Source of the DNA: Sander lucioperca
Lineage: Eukaryota > Chordata > Actinopteri > Perciformes > Percidae
Assembly: GCF_008315115.2 (NCBI RefSeq)
Contig: NC_050190.1
Span: 7,402,321 to 7,466,320, forward strand
DNA: 64,000 nt
Direction of reading: 5' to 3'
Shown: positions 1-10,950 of the stretch, piece by piece
How the letters are laid out: every line of letters begins with the position of its first letter
Numbering within the stretch: the first letter of the stretch is position 1
Translations under genes and position numbers: made by a program
The notes under the pieces: generated by a model
What the model saw: only the letters and a program-made list of their open reading frames with translations
Told to the model about the DNA's origin: nothing
The model's database searches: none

Positions 1-318
1 CAGTCAGGTGTAGAGTCTCAGGGAGACCAGGGCCAGTCAGGTGTAGAGTCTCAGGGAGACCAGGGCCAGTCAGGTGTAGAGTCTCAGGGAGACCAGGGAC
101 AGTCAGGTGGAGAGTCTCAGGGAGACCAGGGACAGTCAGGTGGAGAGTCTCAGGGAGACCAGGGACAGTCAGGTGGAGAGTCTCAGGGAGACCAGGGCCA
201 GTCAGGTGGAGAGTCTCAGGGAGACCAGGGACAGTCAGGTGGAGAGTCTCAGGTAGACCAGGGACAGTCAGGTGGAGAGTCTCAGGGAGACCAGGGACAG
301 TCAGGTGGAGAGTCTCAG
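1..318 (+). repeat. 33-bp minisatellite, possibly the end of a coding exon
   Basis: About nine and two thirds direct copies of a 33-bp unit begin at the window edge. Read from base 1 the array is open, giving an 11-residue repeat QSG(V/G)ESQGDQG for 106 codons. One unit has Gly changed to Val. The array stops at CAG followed by GTAAGT, a consensus splice donor, so it may be the 3' end of an exon of a + strand gene lying to the left. A second + frame and a minus-strand frame are also open, because 33 is a multiple of three, so coding status is not proven. I recognise no family. The polar Gln/Gly/Ser/Glu/Asp composition suggests a disordered or secreted repeat protein if it is coding. No downstream exon of this gene was found in the window. 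Confidence 0.6.
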
Positions 319-752
319 GTAAGTGTGTTGAGCATATTTTTGGAGGTGTGTGGCTGTCAGGGTGAGCAGATGAGCTTTACCAGTGGCTCACTAATTTACA
401 TTATGATCAGCTAATTTAACAAGTGTACAAAAGCATTGTATTTCTTTTATATGGGGACACTTTTAAAAATAAGTCATTATGCTTTAAGGTATTTTTGTGG
501 CTTGATTATAAACAACTTAAAAATAAATACATGGAAGAATATTTCAATTTAGTCAGCTTTTTTATTGAATCAGGAGAAACACTGAAAAGAAGGATAATGG
601 TACAGTCTCCATGCTACACTAATGATAGTATTAAGGCTTTCCTCTGTGTACACATGTCCTCTACGAGTATAATTGGCTGTATTATTTGTGTCCCCTTCAA
701 AAATTGCTCTTCAGAAATTTTATGTTTATTGTCCCCCCCCCTACTGTTAGAT
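319..752. other. Non-coding stretch
   Basis: The sequence is AT-rich and follows the putative donor at 319. I see no convincing exon, RNA gene or repeat; the open frames here are short and lack family resemblance. Confidence 0.4.
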
Positions 753-2290
753 CAGACCCATGGTAGCAACACGTTTTCATAAACTGACACTGGGGTGCGT
801 TGAACACCCTGTTGTGTGCGCAAGCACTCTGCCTTTTTATAGATATATAGTTTACAGACATGTCTCTGCTGATTGGGTATCACCTGTGACACAGCCAATA
901 AACAAGAGGCACACCCACCAAACGAGAGAAAACATATCTCAATGCCGTTGCACACCATTTCACACCATTCCGAGGAAACTTGGCATTCAACCATGAAACC
1001 GTAGCAAAATGGTGCCCACCGTTTTGAGATTGAATGTACCCCAGACCTTCCTCCACAGTGCTGCAAAGGAGGGTACCTAGCTCTGGGGAGTTTTCTCCCC
1101 GGAGTCCCTTTGCTTCTTCTTCACCCAGAACATCGCCTTGGAATTGGGTGGCACCTACACCGGGGTCCTGGGTGCAGCTGACGCTATGGACTTACTACAC
1201 CCTGCTACGCTCTACGTTTCCCCGCAGTGTCCGACTGCGTCCTGCCGCGTCCAACCGCGTCCACCCAGGCTGCTGTGCCACACTACACCCCGTAACGCCC
1301 TGCTGTGCCCTACTATGACATGAACTACTACGACTACCATTGTGATCACTGCTTCACTATCTTTATTATGACTATTATTGCCACCATTCACCACTCCCCC
1401 AACTGGTGCCGTCAGACACCGCCTACCAAGAGTCTGGGTCTGTCCGAGGTTTCTTCCTAACAAAAAAAGGGAGTTTTTCCTTGCCACTGTCGCTATAGCT
1501 ACTGCTAATGCTTGCTCTTGAGGCAACCACTGTAATAGTTGGGGCTTCGTAAAGTACAGAGTTTGGTCTAGACCTACTCTATCTGTAAAGTGTCTCGAGA
1601 TAACTCTTGTTATGATTTGATACTATAAATAAAATTGAATTGAATTGAATTGAATTGAATTGAATTGAATTGAATTGAATTGAGGGTCTGGCAAGTCCAC
1701 ACAGCATGCCGGGATGGGAGAAAAACGTGCTCTGGTTTACTGGCATTTCTTTAAACCAATCACAATCGCCATGGGCGGCGCTAAGCTCCAGACGGAGCCA
1801 CGGTGCCTCTGTAATGTAGCCTCAGGAAGGAACTTGTTTTGGTGGAACGTGTACGTTCAAAAGTTGTTTTAGTTGTGCAAAAGAAAACTCAGATTGGACA
1901 GATAGTCTAGCTAGCTGTCTGGATTTACCCTGCAGAGATCTGAGGAGCAGTTAACCATAGTCCTCAGAAATCCACCGGAGTTTAAAATGCCAACAAAAGA
2001 AAGCGTAAGGTAATGGACATTGGGTTGAAATGAATGTCATCCGGCGGAATGGCGTAAATGGAGAAATCCCGGAAGTGGAACGTCTTGGACTAAACGGTGT
2101 GCAAAGGGCTTTGAGGTATGTTTTCTCTCGTTTGGTGGCTGTGTCACAGGTGATACACAATAAGCAGAGATGTGTACGTAAACTTGTGGAAATAAAAATG
2201 ACAAAGCATTTATGCATACACAACAGTGTGTTCAACGCACCCCCCATTCCAGCTTAAATAAACGCGTTGCTACGTGTTTTCGGGGTCTGG
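753..2290. mobile_element. Composite DNA transposon with long terminal inverted repeats
   Basis: The left arm (about 753-970) reappears inverted at about 2093-2290. Both arms share GGGGTGCGTTGAACAC, a TATCACCTGTGACACAGCC block and AACGAGAGAAAACATA in the same order. Arms of roughly 200 bp with no transposase frame between them indicate a non-autonomous DNA element. The interior holds a LINE 3' tail (1441-1683) and a second GC-richer block (about 1684-2090) that looks like another inserted repeat. The superfamily is not assigned because no clear target-site duplication was found. Confidence 0.65.
1441..1683 (+). mobile_element. Non-LTR retrotransposon 3' tail ending in (GAATT)n
   Basis: A conserved tail, including TGTAAAGTGTCTCGAGATAA and GATACTATAAATAAAATTGAA, runs into about nine pentamers of the GAATT type. 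The same tail recurs at 60238-60421. A 3' end finishing in a short tandem repeat is typical of 5'-truncated LINE insertions. It is nested in the long-inverted-repeat element at 753-2290, so it inserted later. Confidence 0.65.
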
Positions 2291-5200
2291 TGTTGAACGT
2301 GGCCTGGGTGTTGGGTGGTGTTTCTTTTGTCACACTACTGCACATGGTTCTTCAACAAAGGGCCTACAAGATCTCTGCCCAAGCTCTTCCCCAGTTAAAG
2401 GTCAGCATGGCACAAGTACTTCATAATTGTAGTTGAGTAAATGTACTTAGTTTAGCATTCACCACTGGTTTTTGTTGTTGTGCATCACTTTGGTTTAAAA
2501 GAAAACCTGCTTAACTAAATGTGACACTTATTAAGCTATCATGCCATGATCAGTGAAGATAGCAAACAGCAGGCAGGCGCAGCGGGTAGCAGCATAATGG
2601 GAGCATTTATCTGCATAAAAAACAGGAAAGAAAAAATGAATTATTAAAAAACAGATGATGTGAATAATATTCCCACATAACCCATACTCTCTACAGTATC
2701 TGCTAATACCATGTTTCCAGTTGCATATGTCTTGGCTTTTTTGATTAAAAAAGAAAATCCCCTCCCCCTCCCACACACTATAAAAAAAGCCTGACATTAA
2801 TTATTTGCTATTTTGCAGGCGGGAGTCTGCCCTTTTGCTAAAGGGAGTCATTTATCTCTTTGCATGATGCCTGAAACAAACGAACAAAACAATGATGAAG
2901 ATAATGATGTGTCCTGCAGCTCATCACAAATCTAACACAGGCATATTCACACGAGCAGGGAAATAAAAACTGATACAAATTATAAATTTCATCATGCTTT
3001 CCGAAACTCGAAGGCAGTCACAAGTAGCTTTGCAAGTCAAGTGGTGTCCGGCCACAGGTTGTCGTGGTAACTGTCAGTCTTTGCCACCTCTTGGAGCATC
3101 TTGATGTCAGCAGCCATCACTCTTCATCTTGAGTTCCGTTTGATGATGGGGAAGAACTTGAAAGCAGACAGTTTTTATGTAAAACAGGATCGCAACATCA
3201 TTAACATCAAATTGCTAATCGCTTCTCCACTTCTGGGCAATAACAACATTTGTTTTATGTCTGCGGTTACCTGGGAATACCCCTTTACCTTTGATCTCTC
3301 TGAATGACGCTAATGACAAAAACCTGCATTTGTTTTCTTTGATACTGTAAAAGCTTTTCTGCATCAAGGGATTCGGGACCGAAATGTAATATGGCAAGGT
3401 TTGCTTGGCAGACATCCCTGTGGTCGAATAGGTACTTCATCTTTGTTTTTAGTCTGGAAATCTCCAAATGGAACATTGCTGGAGTTCATATAGACTCTTA
3501 CCCAGCTCTGGGTTTTTGTTCATGTCCTCCCCTTTGAAAAAGCCTCGGGGGGATGTGAGGGCTCCAACTCTCACACAATACTGATTCAGTCTCGGCTGTG
3601 TGAGTGGTGGATACAGAGATGAAAAAAAAAAACATATCTCATGGGCTTTTGCTCTTGTATCTCAGTTGGTCTGTGCTGTTTCCTTAAGAAAATGTCCCAC
3701 AATTGCAATCTAAGTACCAGAAACTACCGTAGGCGCACGCATGATTAAGAAAGAAGTCTTTTATCCTTTCAAGACCCCGCTGAGAAACTCATTTGTTCAA
3801 GATGAGACTGCTGCCATTTAAAAACTGACTTATTTTCTCCAAAAACAGAAAATTACAGCGTATGGATGCACCTTTTAATGGACAATAGCAACCATAATTG
3901 CCAGAGTGATAAAACCTCATGAGGACAAGATATATTTCAACTAATGTATTCCCCTCAAATGGAGGAATAGAGTTTTTAATGCATAGTGATTTGTTCATTC
4001 ACACCCTATATATATATATATATATATAAGAACAAGACTAAAAAGTCTACAGCCATTCTGGTGGCTCAGTCAGCAGGCTGTTCTCAATCACTGTTCGTAT
4101 TTACCTACGAAAAGTAATGCATTTAATTCGTTTATCACTCACACAAGCCAGGGCATGCAGGGCTTCCTCAAGGAGAAAGTTAGGCAACATAGTAGCCTAT
4201 AAAAAGCCAAGAAGTTCATGTAGGGAGGAGGTAGGTTGGTTGGTTGTTGAATGGGTGGATGGATTGGTTGAATGCACACAGGACTTTCACCCAGGTGACT
4301 GCTGTTTGTGTCCCGTGCGAAACAAAGAGTCAATTTTGACTTCTTTTAGCTGACTTTTGTTACGTAACTTAACTAACGCCAGGTACATAAGTTAGGCCTA
4401 TGTAAGCAAAGTACTTATTTTAACCCAAACTACGATATTTTCCTAAACCTAACCAAGTAGTTGTGTTGCCTAAACAGGTTTTGCATTGCAGGGTCTTGCG
4501 CAGGCGCACCGATCGCTAGTGTTGCTGGACAATCGTAGGATAACTCTCTAATATTTGTGGACAACTTTTCGTAAGATACCAAATGAACCGTTGTATGAGG
4601 ATACGTTGCAGTGAGGCTGTATTTGCACAGTGCTGCTTTGAGGCACATCATCAGTTAAGTTATTAACCAAAGTATTGGACAAATTGACATTTTTTTGAAA
4701 TTGACAAGTTTAATCAATCCATCATCTCAAATCAAATATTTGTTAAGATATTTTAGGCTGGACTGAAGTGGCAGACCAGCTGACAAGTGGACTGCAAGCA
4801 TGGCTAACAATTCCAGTCTGGCTATCTGCATTTGAAACAACTGATCATGGCATTTTAATCAATAGACTTGAGAAATGTGTAGGTCTTGTATAACATTTAA
4901 TCTTAATTAGGGAGTTCCTCATGGGAGCATACTTGAATCCTACTGAATCCTACTGATTTTGGTGATTCCCTGACCTTTTCGCTATAGCCACCATCGAGTA
5001 CAAGTTTCAATTCGTTTGTTTTTAATGTTTTATGATATTGTTATCAAAACTTGTACTTAGTGTTACTGACAATTCTCACATTTGTTTAGCGAGGCAGTAT
5101 CTCTGCATGAAAGTGCTGTACAAATTAGGTTGTTATTATTATTAATGAATACGTTAATCTAGAAATATGTGGCAGTTCTTGATATGTGGGGACCCACTGG

Positions 5201-6754
5201 ATATTCTAAGTGCATCTCTGCTTAAAGAAATGCAGATTTGAGCGCTACATTTGTGCTACACTGATAGTTTTCCAGAAGTGAAATCAGTTGGAGCTTGCAC
5301 AGTCCATAACATCAATTATCCCTGATTACAGCAAACTGCAAGGGTAGTATAGCTCGTGCTATTATATCATACCTCTAAACACCACCAGCGCCTTTTCCCC
5401 CTGTGCAATCACACAGCTGTATCTAGTCATTTATTGGATCTGAAGCTCACTTTAAAGCCTCTCTATCCGTCCATTTTTCGCACTACTTCATGGCGCCTCA
5501 CATCTTCCTAACCCCATACTGTGATGGCTCTGGTATCCTAGCAACCAGCCCTCTTAGAGGAGGTGACAGCATTTGAGTGGGCACCCTCACCTCTCAAAAT
5601 ACAACCCCCCCCCCCCCCAACCATCACCCTCCCTCCCCTTCATCATCCAGAAGTCAAGTAAACACACCTCACTCCGTGGTGCAGTCTGCTTCATGCACTT
5701 ATGCATTAGGGTCACTGTTTTAGACTGATAATGAGTCTGAAATGCCATTTCATTTCACGTCATCCATAAATATTTCAATCAGTAAAAACCTCTAGTAAAA
5801 CAGGAAAAACAAATGTTCATGAATTATTAATTTGGGACACCAATATTGACTTTATTGCGTAGGGTATTGGCCATGAGGTGGCGTTATCCACATTACTACT
5901 GTTTCTTTGTCAATGTCGTAATTACATTTTTTTTTATTTATTTCATTATCAGTTACAATATAGGTCATAGCAGGCATCTAACTCAGTTCTTAGTGCCACA
6001 ACAGCCCTTCAAATTACTTTATACTTTATATCACAATGATTTATTTTATTGATTTATTCTAATGAGATACATACAGAAACATACATTTTGGGAGTGAACT
6101 TTTATCAGATCTGTATCAGCAGATATCCCGAGTTGAGATTTCAGAATCAGTATATTGGGAGGGAAAAAGCTGGAGTCCGACTTTCTGTTATCTAACAAAA
6201 TCTAACAATATATCATATTCATATGTTCATTGTTTTAACATATAAAATAAAGATAAACTGACATTTTTGATGAGAGATTTTAAGGATCCCTTACATTTGG
6301 TAAGAACTGTGTTTAAGATATGAAAGAAGCAGATCATTTCATATTTGAAAACGGAACATGTCAGTGCTCTCTGCTGGACACAATACCTACTGTAATGGAG
6401 ATACTGTTATTAAATAGCCTGAAACATTTACTTTACTGATATATCTGCAGTAAGTCAATATCAGCCGATGTATCAGCCAGGCTGATTTATTGATCTACCT
6501 AGTGTCAACTCAACCATGGCTTTTAACTGATCTATAAAGCAGTAGTAACAGATGTATCAATGATCCATTCGCTGTATAAAGGGTGCCTTATTGGAAAGTG
6601 ATACCAACAAATCTAGTTGATGCAATTCTTAATTAAGTCATTAAACTAAACAGTAACTTAAGGGAAGCCTGTCACTTGCTGAAGCTACAAGTGGAGAGTG
6701 TAGGGTAACTAAAAGACCTACCATTAGCTGTTGGTCATACCAGACCAAGACAAG

Positions 6755-6795
<41 letters not shown>

Positions 6796-7500
6796 TTGGA
6801 TCCTCAATGGCCCAAGTGTAGCCCTAAATGCTGGTATTATTCTTAATGTCTTATTATTCTTTGCCCTAAAATGGTTGTTTAAGGGGGTCAATGCTTGGTC
6901 TACTGAACTTGAGATATTTTTTTAAAGGACATTTCTGTCAGTTTGCAAAGTTAGAGACACTGTAGCCATTATTTAGCGATTTAAAAGAAATGTTGGTAGG
7001 GTGCATATATTAAGAATACATTAGTAGTAGTATTCCTTTTAGATATTTCAGTGTTTTGCAGCATGATTGATTGTTAATTCAAACGTTTCATAGGGCTGCC
7101 ATGTATTTGTCAGCGATGCCAGTGTAAGTCAGAGCTCTTGTTGCCTGTTTTCATTTTAAGTTAAAGAGATGGCTAGCAGTCAGATAATTTAGTTACTTTG
7201 ACATCCCTGACACGCCACACCAGCCGTGATCCCTCCGAGGTTCTGAATGAATGTAAATCACGTCACGTTGCGCTCACATTTGTGCTGACTGCAGCCTGGA
7301 GCCACACTGATAAAATGACGTGAGTGGTTGGCGATGCTAAATGCCAGCGCTTGAAATAGCCTACCTGCCAGCCTGCTCACCCACTTGCTGATGCGATCAC
7401 GACCCCGTCAGCAGCGTTTCAGCACCGCGGCGCCCTGGACAGCTCCTCCGCCTTCATTTCCCTCCGGGACGTTTAAATCTGCGGAGAAAAGTGGAACTCA
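2291..7500. other. Intergenic DNA upstream of gpr151
   Basis: No exon of a recognisable protein and no RNA gene were found. The region holds TA microsatellites at about 4009-4028 and 6762-6791, a C tract near 5607-5618 and AT-rich unique sequence. The last 200 bases before gpr151 become more GC-rich, which fits a promoter and 5' UTR, but no TATA box or initiator could be fixed. Confidence 0.4.
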
Positions 7501-7567
7501 AAAGAAAAACATTTAGTTTCGTTTGCTGACTGCGATTTTTCTTCCACTTTAAGTCTTAGAGGTGGAG

Positions 7568-8698
7568 ATGGATATTGATCGACCAGCCAATGTCTCCTTT
7601 TTTGATTTCGTTGGCGGAGTCCAACTTCTCCAGGGGGAGGACACCAGGACAGTCCTGCCGGTCATCCTCATCGGGATCTGCGTGTCAGGAGCAGTTGGGA
7701 ATTTGCTCGTTTTGCTGATTTTCCTCCGTGACTTTAGAAACGGAAAGGGCTCTGAGGTGAAGGCGCTCCTCGCCTCTCTGGCCTCCACGGACTTGGTGAT
7801 CCTGCTGCTGTGCGCGCCCGTGCGCGCCGTCACCTACTACAAGCAGACCTGGACCCTAGGGAGTTTTGTCTGCAGCACCACGGACTGGTTCCAGCACTCG
7901 TGTGTGGTTGCAAAAACTTTAGTCCTTGCAGTCACCACCAGAGCCAAACACACGCTGGTCCCCAGCGCCACGGGGCCCCTGTACTGCCCGACGTGGATGC
8001 ACGGAGCTCTGGCGTTCATTTGGATTGTGTCGATGATGTTTCCCATTCCCCAGATGCTTTTCGCTTCTTTGGTGCCCCATGGCCGCGACACTATTTGCGT
8101 CTCTGAAATGCCAGTGTGTGCGTCTGTCTTCATGAGGTTGTTCTACAAGATTTATCCAACTGCAACCTTTGTGGTGCCGGTCATCTTCACCCTTGCCTAC
8201 TACACCAAAGCGCTGCACACCGCGGTGAACCACGCACCCAGCCCGCAGCATCAGAGCAAGGTTACCCTGGTGTTACTGTGTCTCAGCGGCGCCCTCGGGC
8301 TCATGCTGCTGCCAGAGTGGGGGACTTTCACCTGGATCAGGCTCGGGTACAACAAACCTCCCGTTGGTTTAATCATCTTTGCGCAAGTCCTCCTTTACGC
8401 ATGCAGCTCCCTCTCTCCGGTGATCTTGATGACAATGTACGACGACGTGCGCCAAGGACTGGTGACCATCTGGTTCTCCGCGACCTGCAGAGGCTCAAAG
8501 CACCTCCACAGCAACAAGTGTCCCCAAACGGAGGAGAACGGAGCAGAAGTGGGTGCCAACGCCGTCCCCAACGCGGTCTCAAAGGAAATGGAGAAGACCT
8601 TCCCAGATGTGGAGCACTTTTGGACAGGACGCAGGAATACGCACGTCGAGGAGTCGCAGGATCCGGTTCCGTGGGAGAGAGAGGAGAAAATGTTGTAG
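7568..8698 (+). CDS. gpr151: G protein-coupled receptor 151 (galanin-receptor-like orphan GPCR)
   Basis: This intronless gene encodes 376 aa. The first ATG is at 7568 (G at -3 and +4, good context); a GTG two codons earlier is not used as start. GPR151 is an orphan class A receptor of the plasma membrane, known in mammals and fish from habenular neurons. Visible features are an N-glycosylation site (Asn8), TM1 with GN at 44-45, the TM2 STDL motif, an extracellular Cys pair (FVCST before TM3 and TICVS in loop 2), TM6 LLPEW and TM7 SLSPVIL. The C-terminal tail keeps the GPR151 signature PDVEHFW followed by DPVPWE, which I recall in the human protein as PDVEQFW and DPIPWE. As in human GPR151, the TM3 DRY motif is absent (TTRAK here). 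The NPxxY motif is also altered. Human GPR151 is longer (about 419 aa), mainly in the tail. Confidence 0.92.
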   Translation: MDIDRPANVSFFDFVGGVQLLQGEDTRTVLPVILIGICVSGAVGNLLVLLIFLRDFRNGKGSEVKALLASLASTDLVILLLCAPVRAVTYYKQTWTLGSFVCSTTDWFQHSCVVAKTLVLAVTTRAKHTLVPSATGPLYCPTWMHGALAFIWIVSMMFPIPQMLFASLVPHGRDTICVSEMPVCASVFMRLFYKIYPTATFVVPVIFTLAYYTKALHTAVNHAPSPQHQSKVTLVLLCLSGALGLMLLPEWGTFTWIRLGYNKPPVGLIIFAQVLLYACSSLSPVILMTMYDDVRQGLVTIWFSATCRGSKHLHSNKCPQTEENGAEVGANAVPNAVSKEMEKTFPDVEHFWTGRRNTHVEESQDPVPWEREEKML

Positions 8699-8833
8699 TG
8701 AATCAGATGTCTCTTTTTTGTTGTTTTTTGGCAGAAGAGTGCAACTTGTTCTCAGCTGGTTTCTAGTGTGTTGACCCACAGTGCAGATCCTCGTTGAACA
8801 GCTGTTTGCTGTCGTGAGCTTGATTAGATGTGA

Positions 8834-8839
8834 AATAAA
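8834..8839 (+). promoter_or_regulatory. gpr151: Candidate gpr151 polyadenylation signal
   Basis: AATAAA lies 136 bases after the gpr151 stop codon and is followed by T/G-rich sequence. It is the first canonical hexamer downstream of the gene. Confidence 0.6.
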
Positions 8840-9437
8840 CTTGTACACTCTCATGTTTTGATGTAACACATGTTTTAATCTATTTTGAATATCTGTTCTC
8901 GTCTGCAGTATTGCTGCACTGTCAAGTAGAACACCTTTATTAGACAAGGTTTGTACAAACATGAAGTGAAGTGTAAATATCCAGGACACACTGTGATTGT
9001 GTACGTGTGATGCAAACCATGGATATTAAAACATTCTCAAATATGAGGACTGCTCTGTTTTTTTTGTTTTTTTTTCAAAGGCTATACAATCACTCAGTCT
9101 ACCTTAATCACGGATAAAACACAATTCGACCATCAAATCTCTTCATTTAATTCAGACGGTTATGAAAGGGCATGCAGAGATCATTTCTCCATATTAAAAT
9201 CACAACTAATCCAGCTGCATGTTTTAGGTCAATCACAAATATTTCAGTGAAAGCAGCATTTTGAGCAAGTAGTGGTGTAAAAGCTGGTCAGTAGTGAATC
9301 AATGACTGCAGAGTCTCAGTCATGCAACAGTCACACTAACAGCCGGATTCAGTAAGTGGGCATACAAGTGCACAGTGCAGTAGTATTGTCACACTTTAGA
9401 TGTTAAAGAGCCCTCAGGAAGTTTGACTTAAGGGAAG

Positions 9438-9958
9438 TTTAAACCATAGGTGTAGATTTTAGGGGGGGATGCAGGGGATAGCCCCCCCCTCCCCAATATT
9501 TAAAAGAGGTAGATTTGTCCCCCCTCAAAAAATATGAAAGACAACCAACTCCCCAAAAGAGGTAAAAATAACCGTTCAATAACTGTGTCTACTTATGCTA
9601 CACTGGGAGGTTCAAGAACACAACAGGACCTTGAAAAATAAAGATGTGATTTCTTGTGATTTTGACTTTTATGTAGATTTCAACTCTGGAACTTTTGGCT
9701 TTAACAAGGTCTCATTCTCTAATAGATTTGTTGTTGAGCTATACATGATTCCTAAAGAACTGAAAATGCAGAACGTTTTGAATAACACAGGAGAATAATA
9801 ATTTTCTATATATAAATACAGAAATTTGAGCCGTAAATTGATGCAGAAAAGGCACACATTTTTTTGCATAATAATTCACCAGAATGCAGGAAATGAAGTG
9901 TTTGATGCTCAAAAGTTCCCCCGATGTTGAAAGAAAACCTACGCCCTTGGTTTAAACA
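9438..9958. mobile_element. MITE-like DNA element
   Basis: The left end TAAACCATAGGTGTAGATTTTA is matched, inverted, by the right end (GAAAACCTACGCCCTTGGTTTA). The interior carries G and C tracts and no coding capacity. This is a short non-autonomous DNA transposon; the superfamily is not determined. Confidence 0.5.
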
Positions 9959-10029
9959 AACTCCGGCTGTACAGTGAAAAAGCCTCTGATCTTTACTGCC
10001 ACATTGTAGAAATACTCTGTTACAGATAA

Positions 10030-10590
10030 AAGTCTGCACTCAAAATCTTACTTCAGTAAAAGTACAAAAGTATAAGTACCAAAATATACTTCAAGTACAA
10101 AAAGTAAGTCATTGTGCAAAATAATAATTCCAGAATCATAAATATTAGGCTTTCTTGTTGGATTACAATTACGGATGCATGAATGTGTTCATCACTTCCA
10201 TGTAGCAGCTGGTAAAGGCGGGGCTCATTTTAATTACTCTATATCCTGCTGGGTAGCTTGTGGATTTCCCCCGGGGATTAATAAAGTTTTACCATATCTT
10301 ATCCTATGATACGTCATCATCATTTATGTGTTGATTTTTTTTTTCAAGCTTAGCCTACATGGGGCGCATCCTCCCTGTTGATTATATTTTGTATTATTAA
10401 TTGTAATCTGCAAAAAAACTGAAAAAAAATACATACATTGCAGTAAAAAGTGCAATATTTGCCTCTGAGATGTATGGAGTAGAAGTATGAAGTAGCAGAA
10501 AATGGAAATACTCAAGTTAAGTACCTTGACATTGAACTTAAGTACAGTACTTAAGTAAATGTGCTTAGTTACCTTCTCACCACTGCGTAT
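10030..10590. repeat. Dispersed repeat of the AAGTAC-rich family, copy 1
   Basis: The ends are full of AAGTAC/GTACTT words: TTACTTCAGTAAAAGTAC near the left and AAGTACAGTACTTAAGTAAAT near the right. Related sequence occurs at about 14945-15625, 29085-29480, 43200-43625 and 48645-49135. A LINE-like tail (GGGATTAATAAAG) sits in the middle near 10275. This is a high-copy fish repeat, probably a non-autonomous DNA element. Confidence 0.55.
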
Positions 10591-10744
10591 ACTCATGTAA
10601 TAAAGGGTTTTATAACACAATGTAATGTAGCTGTACGCAGCTGGACATTTTTAAGAGCATTTCAGTATCTGTCAACAGTTTGAACTTCTCCTACGACAAA
10701 AGTTAATAAACACATATCTGTGTACAACCACATTATGTGTTATT

Positions 10745-10946
10745 ATTTTTTTTTAAAGATTAATTTTTGGGCATTTTTAGGCCTTTATTTTATAGGACAG
10801 CTTAGACTGTCTGTGAAAGGGGAGAGAGAAGGGGAATGACCTGCAGCAAAGGGCCGCAGGTCGGAGTCGAACCTGCAGCCGCTGTGTCAAGGAGTAAACC
10901 TCTATATATGGGTGCCCGCTCTAACAGGTGAACTAACCAGGGGCCC
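10745..10946 (-). mobile_element. tRNA-derived SINE, copy 1
   Basis: On the minus strand a tRNA-like head contains a B-box-like GGTTCGACTCC, followed by a conserved body (CCTGCGGCCCTTTGCTG) and an A-rich 3' end, seen on + as the T tract at 10747. The A-box region is degraded. The family recurs at 13122, 27133 and 34676 in the same orientation. Confidence 0.7.
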
Positions 10947-10950
10947 ATTA

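Noticed and set aside
1..318. CRISPR array or collagen-like gene
   Set aside because: The repeats are contiguous without spacers, this is a vertebrate genome, and there is no Gly-X-Y periodicity over the 11-residue unit.
753..1526. Overlapping frames of 60-104 codons as genes
   Set aside because: They fall within the inverted arms and the nested LINE tail and have no recognisable protein features.
7562..7567. GTG start two codons upstream of the gpr151 ATG
   Set aside because: Eukaryotic initiation at GTG is rare, and the ATG at 7568 has a good Kozak context; the longer form would add only two residues.
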